A model generated the notes under the pieces. The model made no database searches and was not told the DNA's origin. It saw only the letters and a list, made by a program, of their open reading frames with translations. The translations under genes and the position numbers were made by a program. From an uncultured Hungatella sp. (GTDB lineage: Bacteria; Bacillota; Clostridia; Lachnospirales; Lachnospiraceae), in the NCBI GenBank assembly GCA_910585645.1, contig CAJUFP010000044.1, positions 1-34,834 on the forward strand: DNA of 34,834 nucleotides, written 5' to 3'. The first letter of the stretch is position 1. Every line of letters begins with the position of its first letter. Of the stretch, positions 15,641 through 23,985 are shown one piece after another.

Positions 15641-16846
15641 TCAGATAAATACATACTTTGTCAACCGCTCAAACGCCTCTTTCACCCGGCTCAAAGGCAG
15701 AGCCAGATTCATGCGGATCGTATAGGGCTTGTTAAAGGGCTGTCCGTCCTGCCAGATCACGCCCACATCCCATCCGGCTCTCAAAAGCTGGTCCATGGTC
15801 ATATCGTGTTCTTTGCACCACTTTAAGCAGTCCAGATACAGCATGTAAGTCCCCTGGGGCCTGCACAGGGAGACGCCTTCAAAATGGCTGTTTATGTAAT
15901 CGTAAGCATAGGCGACATTGCCGCTTAACACCTGGCAGAGTTCTTCCACCCACTCCTGTCCCTCCTGGCTGTAGGCGCCGATCAGGGCGTGCATGGAAAG
16001 CACATTCTGGGAGTTGTAGTGGCTTAAGGACGACTGTTTCATCAGCCGGTCGTGAAGGTATTTATTGTAAACAATGTGGTAGGACCCTACCAGTCCTGCC
16101 AGGTTAAAGGTTTTGGAAGGCGCGTACACGGCGATGGTGCGGTTTTTGGCGTCCTCGGATACAGACTGGGTGGGGATATGCTTATGGCCGTCCAAAAGCA
16201 GGTCGGACCAGATCTCGTCAGAAACCACCACGCAGTCATTGGCCCGGTACACCTCCATGGCCTTTTCGATCTCCCATTTCTCCCATACCCGTCCCGTAGG
16301 GTTGTGGGGGGAGCAGAACACGGCAAAATGGATGGCGTGTTCTTTTAACTGTTTATCCATGTCCTCATAATCCATGCGCCAGATCCCGTCCTCATCCTGG
16401 ATCAGATGGCTTAGGATGAGATGATACCCAGCGTCGCCCAGTGCATGTGTGAATCCTATATAGGTAGGAGCGTGGAGCAGGATCTTATCCCCCATGGAGC
16501 AAAATGCCTGGGCCGCGGAAACTACGCACCCGAGAACACCGTTTTCATACCCGATATGCTCCCTGGCCAGACCGGTGACGCGGTTTCTGGTCTCCTGCCA
16601 GCGGATGACGCTGTCAAAGTAAGCGTCGGAAAGATCAAAATATCCAAAGGCAGGGTGGGAGGTTCTGGAAATAATAGCCTGGGTGACAGAGGGAGCTGTG
16701 GGGAAATTCATGTCAGCCACCCACATGGGGATAATGTCAAACCCTTCCTTTGGACCGCCTGGCGCAGTAGGATCTTTACCGGGGCGGTCTACGGCGATGG
16801 AGTCCATTCCATGCCGCTCCATGATAGACGTAAAATCGTATTTCAT
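15641..16846 (-). CDS. patB: MalY/PatB-type PLP-dependent aminotransferase / C-S lyase
   Basis: This 401-residue fold-type I PLP enzyme of the MalY/PatB subgroup typically acts as a cystathionine beta-lyase, releasing homocysteine, pyruvate and ammonia; some members are aminotransferases. Visible signatures are MWVADMNFPT near residue 41, SPHNPTGRVW (179-188), SDEIWSDLL (209-217, with the pyridine-contacting D210) and APSKTFNLAGL with the PLP-binding lysine K245. The C-terminal NKPYTIRMNLALP holds the carboxylate-binding arginine. Length matches the family. The ribosome site is weak. It is the last gene of a minus-strand run, 17 nt after the HAD phosphatase gene. The symbol is a subfamily label; the exact substrate is uncertain. 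Confidence 0.88.
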   Translation of the reverse strand: MKYDFTSIMERHGMDSIAVDRPGKDPTAPGGPKEGFDIIPMWVADMNFPTAPSVTQAIISRTSHPAFGYFDLSDAYFDSVIRWQETRNRVTGLAREHIGYENGVLGCVVSAAQAFCSMGDKILLHAPTYIGFTHALGDAGYHLILSHLIQDEDGIWRMDYEDMDKQLKEHAIHFAVFCSPHNPTGRVWEKWEIEKAMEVYRANDCVVVSDEIWSDLLLDGHKHIPTQSVSEDAKNRTIAVYAPSKTFNLAGLVGSYHIVYNKYLHDRLMKQSSLSHYNSQNVLSMHALIGAYSQEGQEWVEELCQVLSGNVAYAYDYINSHFEGVSLCRPQGTYMLYLDCLKWCKEHDMTMDQLLRAGWDVGVIWQDGQPFNKPYTIRMNLALPLSRVKEAFERLTKYVFI

Positions 16847-16863
16847 GAGTATGCCTGCTTTCT

Positions 16864-17715
16864 TTAGATCAGACCAAAATGCCGGAATGCGTTATAGATC
16901 CCGTCGTCCATAAGGTCTGTGGTTATGTAATCCGCGATTTTTTTCAGCCCTTCTTTTGCGTTGCCCATGGCGATGCCGGTATTTACGCAGTCAAGCATCT
17001 CCGCGTCGTTCATGCCGTCGCCGATGGCGTAGGTATCCGCGATATCCGCCTTCAGATAGTCTAACAGAATACGGATGGAAGTGGACTTGTTGATCCCGGG
17101 GACGGACATCTCCCCGCTCTCGTCGCCGAAAAGCGGAACCGTGCATCTCACCATGTAAAATTTGTCATGGAAGGCATCATAGATATCCTGATATTTGGAA
17201 CCAATGGTCTCCAAAAAGCAGATCTTGTTAATGTCCTCCATAGGCATCTGGGAAGTTACGGTCAGGGCGTTGATGAAATGGCTCCCCTCTTTTTTCTTGG
17301 CCATGGCAGCCGGGTCGTGTTCCACATCCCCGTACATGATCCACTCCAGATGGGGGATCAAATTTCTGGAAGCATAGAGTCCGGTGTTGCTTTCCAGATA
17401 GAAATCGATCTTGTGGTCGTCAAAATACTTTGCAACCGCGGCGGCTGTCTTAGGATCTATGGTCTCATGAAAGATCTCCTTGCCCTGAACCTCGATAAAG
17501 CCGCCTGCAGCCCCGATAACGCCGTCAAATCCCACTTCGGTGATAAAATCATAGATCTCAGCTTTGCTTCTGCCGGTGCAGAGATAGATCTGGCAGCCAT
17601 TCTGCCGGGCCTGGGATACGGCTTTGACGGCAGAGTCCGGAATAAACTCCGGGTTGGAGGAAGTGTTGACTAAAGTACCGTCAATGTCCAGAAAAATAAT
17701 GCTCTTTTTACTCAT
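16864..17715 (-). CDS. Cof-type HAD-IIB family phosphatase
   Basis: The 283-residue product is a cytoplasmic HAD phosphatase. Motif I FLDIDGTLVNT carries nucleophile D10 and general acid D12. Motif II is CTGRS, the C2B cap lies in the middle (about 85-200), and motifs III/IV are K (INKSTS) and AIGDGMNDAEML. Cof-type enzymes dephosphorylate sugar phosphates, pyridoxal phosphate or flavin precursors, and the substrate is not predictable. Because the next gene encodes a PLP enzyme, a role in PLP turnover is possible but only a guess. AAGGAG sits 7 nt before the ATG. It lies 29 nt after the DUF1622 gene. Confidence 0.92.
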   Translation of the reverse strand: MSKKSIIFLDIDGTLVNTSSNPEFIPDSAVKAVSQARQNGCQIYLCTGRSKAEIYDFITEVGFDGVIGAAGGFIEVQGKEIFHETIDPKTAAAVAKYFDDHKIDFYLESNTGLYASRNLIPHLEWIMYGDVEHDPAAMAKKKEGSHFINALTVTSQMPMEDINKICFLETIGSKYQDIYDAFHDKFYMVRCTVPLFGDESGEMSVPGINKSTSIRILLDYLKADIADTYAIGDGMNDAEMLDCVNTGIAMGNAKEGLKKIADYITTDLMDDGIYNAFRHFGLI

Positions 17716-17744
17716 ACTCGTTCTCCTTGAAAATATATTTGAAA

Positions 17745-18113
17745 CTAATGTTTCTTTTCCCCGGCAGCATCCAGTTTCTTTAACGCCTCCTCATCAGCTT
17801 TTTCCTCCTTGATCTCCCAGTGGATCAGGAACGTTAAGGCGGCCCGAAGAACAATGATGGCGGCAACGGTGGCGATCTCCGCAAGGTCGCGGACAATAAC
17901 CGTGCGCAGGATCTCGCTGCCAAGCTTAAATTCCAGTCCCAGGGCCATGCCGATGGCCAGATTAAGGCGGATTTGAGGATTCTTTCTCACATAATCCTGG
18001 ACGCCCCGAAGCCCTGCCAGGACAATGACAAACACGCCTACAAATTCAAACCCCACAATGGCGATATCCACCACATGTCTGAGCAGCGCCTCCAATACCT
18101 CTAATACTTCCAT
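17745..18113 (-). CDS. DUF1622 family membrane protein
   Basis: The 122-residue protein matches the small DUF1622 membrane family: a first span about residues 13-35 (VVDIAIVGFEFVGVFVIVLA), a basic loop with YVRKNPQIRLNLA, then LGLEFKLGSEILRTVIVRD and a further hydrophobic span (IATVAAIIVLRAALTFLIHW). A charged Lys/Glu tail follows. The family's function is unknown. AAAGGGG lies 7 nt before the ATG. The 84-bp gap to potD upstream shows neither a strong terminator nor a clear promoter, so readthrough from the polyamine operon is possible. Confidence 0.88.
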   Translation of the reverse strand: MEVLEVLEALLRHVVDIAIVGFEFVGVFVIVLAGLRGVQDYVRKNPQIRLNLAIGMALGLEFKLGSEILRTVIVRDLAEIATVAAIIVLRAALTFLIHWEIKEEKADEEALKKLDAAGEKKH

Positions 18114-18197
18114 AAAAATACCCCTTTCCGCGGCCCTTTATCCGCTGTAGTCGCAAATTGGATGGAGACAGTTTCCCACAAACAGGCAATACAGATT

Positions 18198-19301
18198 TTA
18201 GTTGGACTTCACTTCTTTCCAAAGATCATTGTAGATACTGTCCACCTCATCTCCAAGATACTGGAATACTTCGCAATTGTCAAGCGATTCTATATCAGGA
18301 AACAAGGCTTTATTGTTTCTTAGATCCTCATCCAGCAGATCAAAAGCTCCCTTATTCGGAGTGGCGTAGGTAATGTACTCAAAATTCATCTTGGCGATCT
18401 CCGGGCGGCACAGGAAATTGATCCAGGCCTCCGCGTTTTCCTTATTCTTGGCATTGGCCGGGATCACCCAGGAGTCGATCCACACATTGGTACCTTCTTC
18501 CGGGATCACATACTCCAGGTCATACTCCAGGCCCTGAGCCTCCACTTCCTCCTGGATATAGAGCATCTCCCCGGAGTAGATAACGCCCACCGCGGCCTCC
18601 CCGCCGATCATCTTATCTCTTACCTGGTCAATGACATAGGCCTGGACTAACGGTTTCTGCCGGATCAGCAAGTCTTTGGCCTGGGTAAGCTCTGCCTCAT
18701 TTTCCGAGTTCATGGAATACCCAAGGGATTTTAAAGCCACCATAAACGCGTCCCGGACGCTGTCCTGCATCAGGATCTCGCCGTTGAATGCTTCGTCCCA
18801 CAGATCAGACCAGCGGGTGGGAACATCTTCGGGGGCCACCATGGCTGTATTGTAGAGAATGCCCACAGTACCCCAGCAGTAGGGAACCGAGTATTGATTA
18901 TCCGGGTCAAAGCTTTTGGAGCGTTCCATGTAGAGAGGGTCGATCTGGCTCACATTGGGGATATTGTCAAAGTTAAGCTCTGCCAGCATGTTGTTTTCCA
19001 CCATTTTTTGGATCATGTAGTCAGAGGGGCACACCGCGTCGTAAGTCCTTCCTCCCGCCTCAATAACAGGGTACATGTCCTCATTGGTCTCAAACATGTC
19101 GTAGATGACCTTGATCCCGGTTTCTTCCTCAAACATGGAGATAACCTCTTCGTCAATGTATTCGCCCCAGTTGTACACATACACTTCCCCGGCGTTTCCC
19201 TGACTGCCGGAAGCGTCCGCCCTGCCGCCGCAGCCGGACAAGACCGCGGACGCGCCCAGGATAAGAGCCAATGCCTTGGTAACGTTGTTCTTTTTCATCA
19301 T
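18198..19301 (-). CDS. potD: Spermidine/putrescine-binding lipoprotein PotD
   Basis: This is the substrate-binding lipoprotein of the polyamine ABC importer. From the double ATG at 19301 the protein has 367 residues, a lysine-bearing hydrophobic signal peptide and lipobox VLSGC with the lipid-modified Cys at 24. The mature part starts with VYVYNWGEYIDEEVI, the characteristic PotD/PotF opening, and includes AVCPSDYMIQKM, VPYCWGTVGILYN and WIDSWVIPANAKN. The frame is open further upstream to a TTG at 19343, but GGGAGG precedes 19301 and only this start gives a normal signal peptide. It is the last gene of the pot operon, 44 nt after potC. Confidence 0.95.
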   Translation of the reverse strand: MMKKNNVTKALALILGASAVLSGCGGRADASGSQGNAGEVYVYNWGEYIDEEVISMFEEETGIKVIYDMFETNEDMYPVIEAGGRTYDAVCPSDYMIQKMVENNMLAELNFDNIPNVSQIDPLYMERSKSFDPDNQYSVPYCWGTVGILYNTAMVAPEDVPTRWSDLWDEAFNGEILMQDSVRDAFMVALKSLGYSMNSENEAELTQAKDLLIRQKPLVQAYVIDQVRDKMIGGEAAVGVIYSGEMLYIQEEVEAQGLEYDLEYVIPEEGTNVWIDSWVIPANAKNKENAEAWINFLCRPEIAKMNFEYITYATPNKGAFDLLDEDLRNNKALFPDIESLDNCEVFQYLGDEVDSIYNDLWKEVKSN

Positions 19302-19345
19302 TATTATACAGTCCTCCCTGTGTTTCATAGTATCGTAATCCAATA

Positions 19346-20143
19346 TCAGCGGCTCTCCTGTTTCTTGTGAGGCGCGAAATTTGTGATGATCAGCAGCACC
19401 AGAACCGTCACAAAGATAATCGTGGACAAAGCGTACATAGACGGCTTGATTCCCCTGCGCACCTCGCTGTAGATCAGGGTGGAGAGGGTGTTGATCCCCG
19501 CTCCCTTGGTAAAGTGAGTGATGATAAAATCGTCAAGAGACATGGTAAAGGCCAGGAGAAACCCGGACAGCACCCCAGGCAGAATATCCGGAAACACTAC
19601 TTTGAAAAACGCGTACACCGGGGACGCCCCCAGATCCATAGCCGCCTCATAGACGCTTTTGTTGGTCTGCTTTAGCTTGGGCATAACGCTTAAGATCACA
19701 TAAGGGATGTTAAAGGTTATGTGGGCGATCAATATGGTCTTAAAGCCTAAGGAAATCCCGAAGGCGATGAAGGCCAGCATCAGGGAGATGCCGGTGACAA
19801 TATCCGCGTTCAGCATGGGGATGTTGGTGATGCCCATGATCACGGTCTTTGGAAAAGGCTCCATGCTGTTGATGGCAATGGCCGCCGCCGTGCCGATGAC
19901 GGTGGCTAAAAGAGCCGAGGCAAAGGCGATGACCAGGGTATTTTGCAGCGCGTTCATAATGGTGGCGCTCTCAAACATCTCGCCGTACCAGCGCAGGGTA
20001 AATCCTCCCCACTGGGTACGGGACTTGGAGTTGCTAAAGGACAGCACCATCAGCGTGGCAATCGGCGCGTAAAGAAATACCATGATCAGCGTCAGATAAA
20101 AATTTTCCACCATTTTTTTAAAACTGTCTTTTGTCTTTTTCAT
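19346..20143 (-). CDS. potC: Spermidine/putrescine ABC permease PotC
   Basis: The 265-residue inner-membrane permease has about six spans. The binding-protein-dependent transport EAA motif appears as YEAAMDLGASPVYAFFKVVFPDILPG in the C-terminal half; its EAA..G core contacts the ATPase PotA. The N-terminal FLYAPIATLMVLSFSNS and FTLRWYGEMF are typical of PotC/PotI proteins. The start codon overlaps the potB stop by one base (TGATG), indicating translational coupling. Confidence 0.95.
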   Translation of the reverse strand: MKKTKDSFKKMVENFYLTLIMVFLYAPIATLMVLSFSNSKSRTQWGGFTLRWYGEMFESATIMNALQNTLVIAFASALLATVIGTAAAIAINSMEPFPKTVIMGITNIPMLNADIVTGISLMLAFIAFGISLGFKTILIAHITFNIPYVILSVMPKLKQTNKSVYEAAMDLGASPVYAFFKVVFPDILPGVLSGFLLAFTMSLDDFIITHFTKGAGINTLSTLIYSEVRRGIKPSMYALSTIIFVTVLVLLIITNFAPHKKQESR

Positions 20144-20955
20144 CAGAATGCGCTGCCCTCCCCGTTTTTATCGTATTTGGCGATGAGAGCCATGCTTGCC
20201 AGAATGAATATCATCAAAACCAGGGACAGGCCGGAACCCAGATGCCAGTTGCTTCCCCTTGTAAATTCCTGTTCGATCACATTGCCGATCAGAAGGATCT
20301 TGCTTCCTCCCAGCAGATTGGAGATGACAAAGGTGGTCAGAGCAGGAACGAAGACCATGGTGACGCCGCTGATAATGCCTGGAACGCTTAACGGGAACCA
20401 GATGAGCAGAAGGGTCTGCCAGAAGTTGGCTCCCAGATCGTGGGCGGCGTTTATGGTGTTGTCGTCAATCTTGCACAGTACATTGTAAATGGGCAGGACC
20501 ATAAACGGCAGGAAATTATACACCATACCCAGGACAATGGCCCCCGGAGTGTTGATCAGGGACTGGGTGGGCAGTCGAAGGGCGGTCAGGATGCCGTTGA
20601 TAACCCCGTTCCGCTCCAGAAGAGTCTGCCAGGCAAGGGTCCTTAAAAGGAAATTCATCCACATGGGCAGTATGAAGATAAATACCACAAAACTGCCTTT
20701 CCCCACACCCCGTTTTCTCAAAATCATGGCCAGAGGGTAGGCCAGCAGCAGGCATATCAGGGTGCTGACAAAAGACAGCCCCAGAGACAGCCACAAGGCC
20801 TTCGCGTGTTCCGCTGTGGCGATGGAGACCACATTGGCCAGGGTAAAGGCTCCCGCCCTGTCAGTGAGCCCGTAATACACAATAAGGATCAGGGGGATCA
20901 CCGTAAAGCCGATCATCCATACAAGGTAAGGGCCGGATAATAATTTTTTACTCAT
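20143..20955 (-). CDS. potB: Spermidine/putrescine ABC permease PotB
   Basis: The 270-residue permease has about six spans, beginning MSKKLLSGPYLVWMIGFTVI. The EAA-like loop reads NAAHDLGANFWQTLLLIWFP. RTLAWQTLLERNGVIN and PFMVLPIYNVL are typical of PotB/PotH. An ATG at 20976 is in frame but lies inside the end of potA without a ribosome site. The chosen start at 20955 is just after GGGAG and overlaps the potA stop by 8 nt. It forms the channel together with PotC. Confidence 0.94.
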   Translation of the reverse strand: MSKKLLSGPYLVWMIGFTVIPLILIVYYGLTDRAGAFTLANVVSIATAEHAKALWLSLGLSFVSTLICLLLAYPLAMILRKRGVGKGSFVVFIFILPMWMNFLLRTLAWQTLLERNGVINGILTALRLPTQSLINTPGAIVLGMVYNFLPFMVLPIYNVLCKIDDNTINAAHDLGANFWQTLLLIWFPLSVPGIISGVTMVFVPALTTFVISNLLGGSKILLIGNVIEQEFTRGSNWHLGSGLSLVLMIFILASMALIAKYDKNGEGSAF

Positions 20956-22021
20956 TGACTCCCACGGCCTCCTCATCCTCTGAAGCAGGTTTATTCATGA
21001 TCTGAATGTCAAAGGGGTCAACATGGATGCCTACCTCTTTGCCCACAGGGCACATATCCGTGGAGTGGACCAGCCACTCAAAGCCGTCGGGGGTGGTGAC
21101 CTCCATCTCGTAGTGTACACCTTTGAAGATCAGGTGGGTACAGACTCCTTTTAACGACCCTTCCTCAGGGCTTACCAGGTCAATATCCTCAGGCCGGATG
21201 ACCACATCCACCGGGGAGTTGGTGCCAAAGCCTTTATCCACGCATGGGAACTTGGCTCCGAAGATCTCCACCAGCTCATCTCTGATCATGGTGCCGTGGA
21301 GAATGTTGCTCTCCCCGATAAAGTCTGCCACAAAGGCGTTCTCCGGCTCGTTGTAGATCTGTTCCGGAGTGCCCATCTGTTGGATATATCCCTGATTCAT
21401 GACCACAATGGTGTCGGACATGGTCAGGGCTTCCTCCTGGTCGTGGGTCACGTAGATAAAGGTGATGCCAAGCTCGTTTTTCAGGCGGATAAGCTCATAC
21501 TGCATATCCTGGCGCAGCTTTAAGTCCAAAGCCCCCAGAGGTTCGTCTAAAAGAAGCACCCTGGGCTCGTTGACAATGGCCCTGGCAATGGCGATGCGCT
21601 GCTGCTGTCCGCCGCTTAAAGAGTCCACGCCGCGGTTTTCATAGCCGTCTAAGTTTACCAGCTTCAGGGCGTACTTGATCTTATCCTGTATGTAGGATTT
21701 GGGTTTATTTTTGATCTTAAGGCCAAAGGCGATATTTTCCGCAATATTCATGTGGGTGAACAGGGCGTACTTCTGAAAGACCGTGTTCAGCTGCCGCTTG
21801 TTGGGGGGCAGATTTGAGATGTCCTGCCCGTCAAAGATGACTTTGCCCGCGTCCGCCCGCTCAAAGCCGCCGATGATGCGCAGGGTGGTGGTCTTGCCGC
21901 AGCCGCTGGGGCCAAGCAGGGTGACAAAAGTGTTCTCTTTCACGGAGAGATTTAAATCGTCCAATACCAGAGTCCCGTCAAAACTTTTGGACACATTGAT
22001 CAAATCGATGAGACTGCTCAT
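20948..22021 (-). CDS. potA: Spermidine/putrescine ABC transporter ATPase PotA
   Basis: The 357-residue ATPase energises polyamine import. Walker A GPSGCGKT spans 37-44. The Q-loop is TVFQKYALF, the signature LSGGQ is at 135-139, Walker B LLLDE at 156-160 and the H-loop VTHD has H192. A C-terminal regulatory TOBE-like domain follows from about residue 235 (GESNILHG, VIRPEDIDL). The FQKYALFTH variant differs slightly from the usual FQNYALFPH. The gene starts 39 nt downstream of the XRE-cupin regulator and overlaps potB. Confidence 0.96.
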   Translation of the reverse strand: MSSLIDLINVSKSFDGTLVLDDLNLSVKENTFVTLLGPSGCGKTTTLRIIGGFERADAGKVIFDGQDISNLPPNKRQLNTVFQKYALFTHMNIAENIAFGLKIKNKPKSYIQDKIKYALKLVNLDGYENRGVDSLSGGQQQRIAIARAIVNEPRVLLLDEPLGALDLKLRQDMQYELIRLKNELGITFIYVTHDQEEALTMSDTIVVMNQGYIQQMGTPEQIYNEPENAFVADFIGESNILHGTMIRDELVEIFGAKFPCVDKGFGTNSPVDVVIRPEDIDLVSPEEGSLKGVCTHLIFKGVHYEMEVTTPDGFEWLVHSTDMCPVGKEVGIHVDPFDIQIMNKPASEDEEAVGVNE

Positions 22022-22060
22022 ATGGCTTCCTCCTGACTTCGTTAAGTAAAGGTATGTGGG

Positions 22061-22594
22061 TTAAAAGCTTGGCGGGGAACTGACCCAGAGGATCACGGCT
22101 CCGGCCTTGCTGGTCAGGTAATGCTTCTTGTCGGGGACAAAGTAGAAGGACTCCCCTTTTTTGGCCTTGTGGATCTTGTTTCCAAGGTGAATGGCAACGG
22201 TTCCCTGGAGTACATAGCCGAACTCCTCCCCCTCGTGGGGATTGTCCGGATAAGTTTCCCCTCCCGGCTCCAAAGTCAGCATGATAGGTTCCATGACGTT
22301 TTTCTGGGCGTTGGGGATGATCCACTTGATCTCGTTTTTTAATTCGGAATCTGTCTTTTCAAAATAGTCGGCCTTGCCGAATACGATCTGTTCTTCCGGC
22401 GTTTCGTTGAAGAACTCCCCAAGGGTGGTGCCAAGGCACTGGAGAATATCTGTGAGTGTGGCGATGGAGGGGGAAGTTAAGTTCCGCTCCAACTGGGAGA
22501 TGAACCCTTTTGACAACTCCGACCGGTCTGCCAGCTCCTCCTGGGTAAGCCCCTTAAGGATGCGAAGTTCTTTCAGTTTTAAACCGATATCCAC
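22061..22594 (-). CDS. XRE-cupin transcriptional regulator of the pot operon
   Basis: The product has an N-terminal helix-turn-helix domain (about 6-60, LTQEELADRSELSKGFISQL) and a C-terminal cupin domain (about 105-172, HEGEEFGYVLQGTVAIHLG, YFVPDKKHYL). Such PuuR-like regulators often sense polyamines or other small ligands. The start is taken as the GTG at 22594, giving 177 aa: AAAGGAG lies 5 nt upstream and homologues begin at MDIGLKLKEL. In-frame ATGs at 22645 and 22726 lack ribosome sites, and the latter lies within a few bases of the predicted transcription start. As first gene before potABCD it probably controls that operon and itself. Confidence 0.9.
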   Translation of the reverse strand: MDIGLKLKELRILKGLTQEELADRSELSKGFISQLERNLTSPSIATLTDILQCLGTTLGEFFNETPEEQIVFGKADYFEKTDSELKNEIKWIIPNAQKNVMEPIMLTLEPGGETYPDNPHEGEEFGYVLQGTVAIHLGNKIHKAKKGESFYFVPDKKHYLTSKAGAVILWVSSPPSF

Positions 22595-22701
22595 GGCTGC
22601 TCCTTTCCCTGCCGGCTTGTGCGGCCTGTTTTGGAATTCGGACATAATCTTAGGTATTCCGAACAAAAAGTTTACGAATACTAACTGACACCAGATATAA
22701 T

Positions 22702-22724
22702 CTAAAAGTTTAGTAATAATAAAC
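22702..22724. promoter_or_regulatory. Possible operator palindromes in the xre-pot leader
   Basis: CTAAAAGTTTAG (22702-22713) is palindromic (CTAAA/TTTAG), and GTTTA/TAAAC (22708-22724) forms an overlapping dyad. Both sit just downstream of the predicted start of the pot operon. They are candidates for autoregulatory binding by the XRE-cupin protein; no consensus was available to test. Confidence 0.3.
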
Positions 22725-22738
22725 AAAGCGCAAGTACC

Positions 22739-22766
22739 ATTATACAGAAAAATATATCGCTGTCAA
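22739..22766 (-). promoter_or_regulatory. Strong sigma-A promoter of the xre-potABCD operon
   Basis: On the minus strand, perfect TTGACA (22761-22766) and perfect TATAAT (22739-22744) are separated by 16 bp. Predicted initiation near 22732 leaves a leader of about 138 nt before the GTG start at 22594. Confidence 0.75.
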
Positions 22767-22838
22767 TAGATTTTTTGGGAAATGTATGATATTATATCCT
22801 TAAGTAAAAATTAAGAGGAATTTAGGAGGGTCAGTAAG

Positions 22839-23888
22839 ATGAAGGGTGTATATATGGCCTATGTAGGTTCCTACTCCTACACAGGCAACGCAAAGGGAAT
22901 CACGGTTTATGATGTGGACGTGGAAAACGGAAGATTTAAAGAGCGCTGTGAGATGGAGATTGACAACTCTTCCTACCTGGTGCCGGCGGCCAATGGGAAG
23001 ACCCTGTACTCCATCGCGGATGAGGGCGTGGTGTCCTACCGGATTCATGAGAACGGCAGCATTACCAGGCTGAACACGGCCAATATCCGGGGCATGAGGG
23101 GATGTCAGCTGTCTGTGGAGCCGGAGGGGAAGTACCTGTTTGTATCCGGTTATCATGACGGCAAGTCCACGGTGATGCGGCTGAATCCGGACGGCACCAT
23201 CGGAAGCATTGCCGCCGGGGTGTACCATAAGGGGTTAGGCAGCGTGGCGGAGAGGACGTTCCGCCCTCATATCAGTTGCACCCGTCTGACTCCGGACAGG
23301 AAGTTTGTCATGGTGGCGGACCTGGGTGTCGATCAGGTGAAGGTGTACAAATTTACGGACGACCAGCTGATGCTGGTGGATACCATTCCCTGTGATCTGG
23401 AGTCAGCCCCCAGACATTTTATTTTCAGCGCGGACGGGAAGTTTATTTACCTGATGTATGAGGTTAAGAACGTTATTGATGTGTATACGTATGAGACGGG
23501 GAAACGGTCGCCGAAGATTGAGAAGATCCAGACGATCTCCACCACAGGTTCCAAGCGTTTAAGCCAGCTGACGGCAGCCTGCGCGATCCGGTTCTCGCCG
23601 GATGAGAAGCATCTGTTCTGCAGCAACGCCGGGGACAATACCGTGAGCATCTATGACAGGGATGCCGAGACAGGGCTGCTTACGCTGCGGTGCTGTCTGC
23701 CTATCAGCGGCGATTATCCGAAGGATATTGCCGTATTCCCGGATGACAGGCATCTGGCGTGTTTCAATCATGCGTCAGGAACCATAACCTTTTTCAATGT
23801 GGACTATGAGAAGGGGCTTTTGGTGATGTGCGGAAGGCCTATGAAGGTGGACGAGCCAAATTGCTGCGCCATTGTGAAGGTGCGTTAA
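22839..23888 (+). CDS. Lactonase-family seven-bladed beta-propeller protein
   Basis: The 349-residue protein belongs to the YkgB/Pgl-like lactonase family: repeated WD-like blades with motifs such as YVGSYSYTGNAKGITVYDVD, LSVEPEGKYLFVSGY, TPDRKFVMVADLGVDQVKVY and FSPDEKHLFCSNAGDNTVSI. Some members hydrolyse 6-phosphogluconolactone in the pentose phosphate pathway, others act on different lactones, so the precise reaction is uncertain. AGGAGGG lies 8 nt before the ATG at 22839; a second ATG at 22854 is possible. No signal peptide is seen. It stands divergent from the pot operon and is followed by a GC-rich inverted repeat before aroC. Confidence 0.87.
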   Translation: MKGVYMAYVGSYSYTGNAKGITVYDVDVENGRFKERCEMEIDNSSYLVPAANGKTLYSIADEGVVSYRIHENGSITRLNTANIRGMRGCQLSVEPEGKYLFVSGYHDGKSTVMRLNPDGTIGSIAAGVYHKGLGSVAERTFRPHISCTRLTPDRKFVMVADLGVDQVKVYKFTDDQLMLVDTIPCDLESAPRHFIFSADGKFIYLMYEVKNVIDVYTYETGKRSPKIEKIQTISTTGSKRLSQLTAACAIRFSPDEKHLFCSNAGDNTVSIYDRDAETGLLTLRCCLPISGDYPKDIAVFPDDRHLACFNHASGTITFFNVDYEKGLLVMCGRPMKVDEPNCCAIVKVR

Positions 23889-23903
23889 AGCGCAGGCGCG
23901 AAA

Positions 23904-23953
23904 CGGCCTGGCGCCGCAGCCAGCCTGACCGACGGGCGCGTGGGGCCAGGCCG
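23904..23953 (+). repeat. GC-rich nested inverted repeat between the lactonase gene and aroC
   Basis: CGGCCTGGC (23904-23912) pairs with GCCAGGCCG (23945-23953), and inside it GCGCC (23911-23915) can pair with GGCGC (23935-23939), sharing two bases with the outer stem. The segment is much more GC-rich than its flanks. A weak TTTT follows at 23961. It may be an inefficient terminator or attenuator ahead of aroC, or a small palindromic repeat. Confidence 0.45.
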
Positions 23954-23985
23954 GCTGTAATTTTAGAGAATTTGGAGGAATTTGT

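Noticed and set aside
22595..22726. Upstream ATG starts (22645, 22726) for the XRE-cupin regulator
   Set aside because: Neither has a ribosome site. 22726 is within a few bases of the predicted transcription start, while the GTG at 22594 has AAAGGAG at ideal spacing and matches family N-termini.
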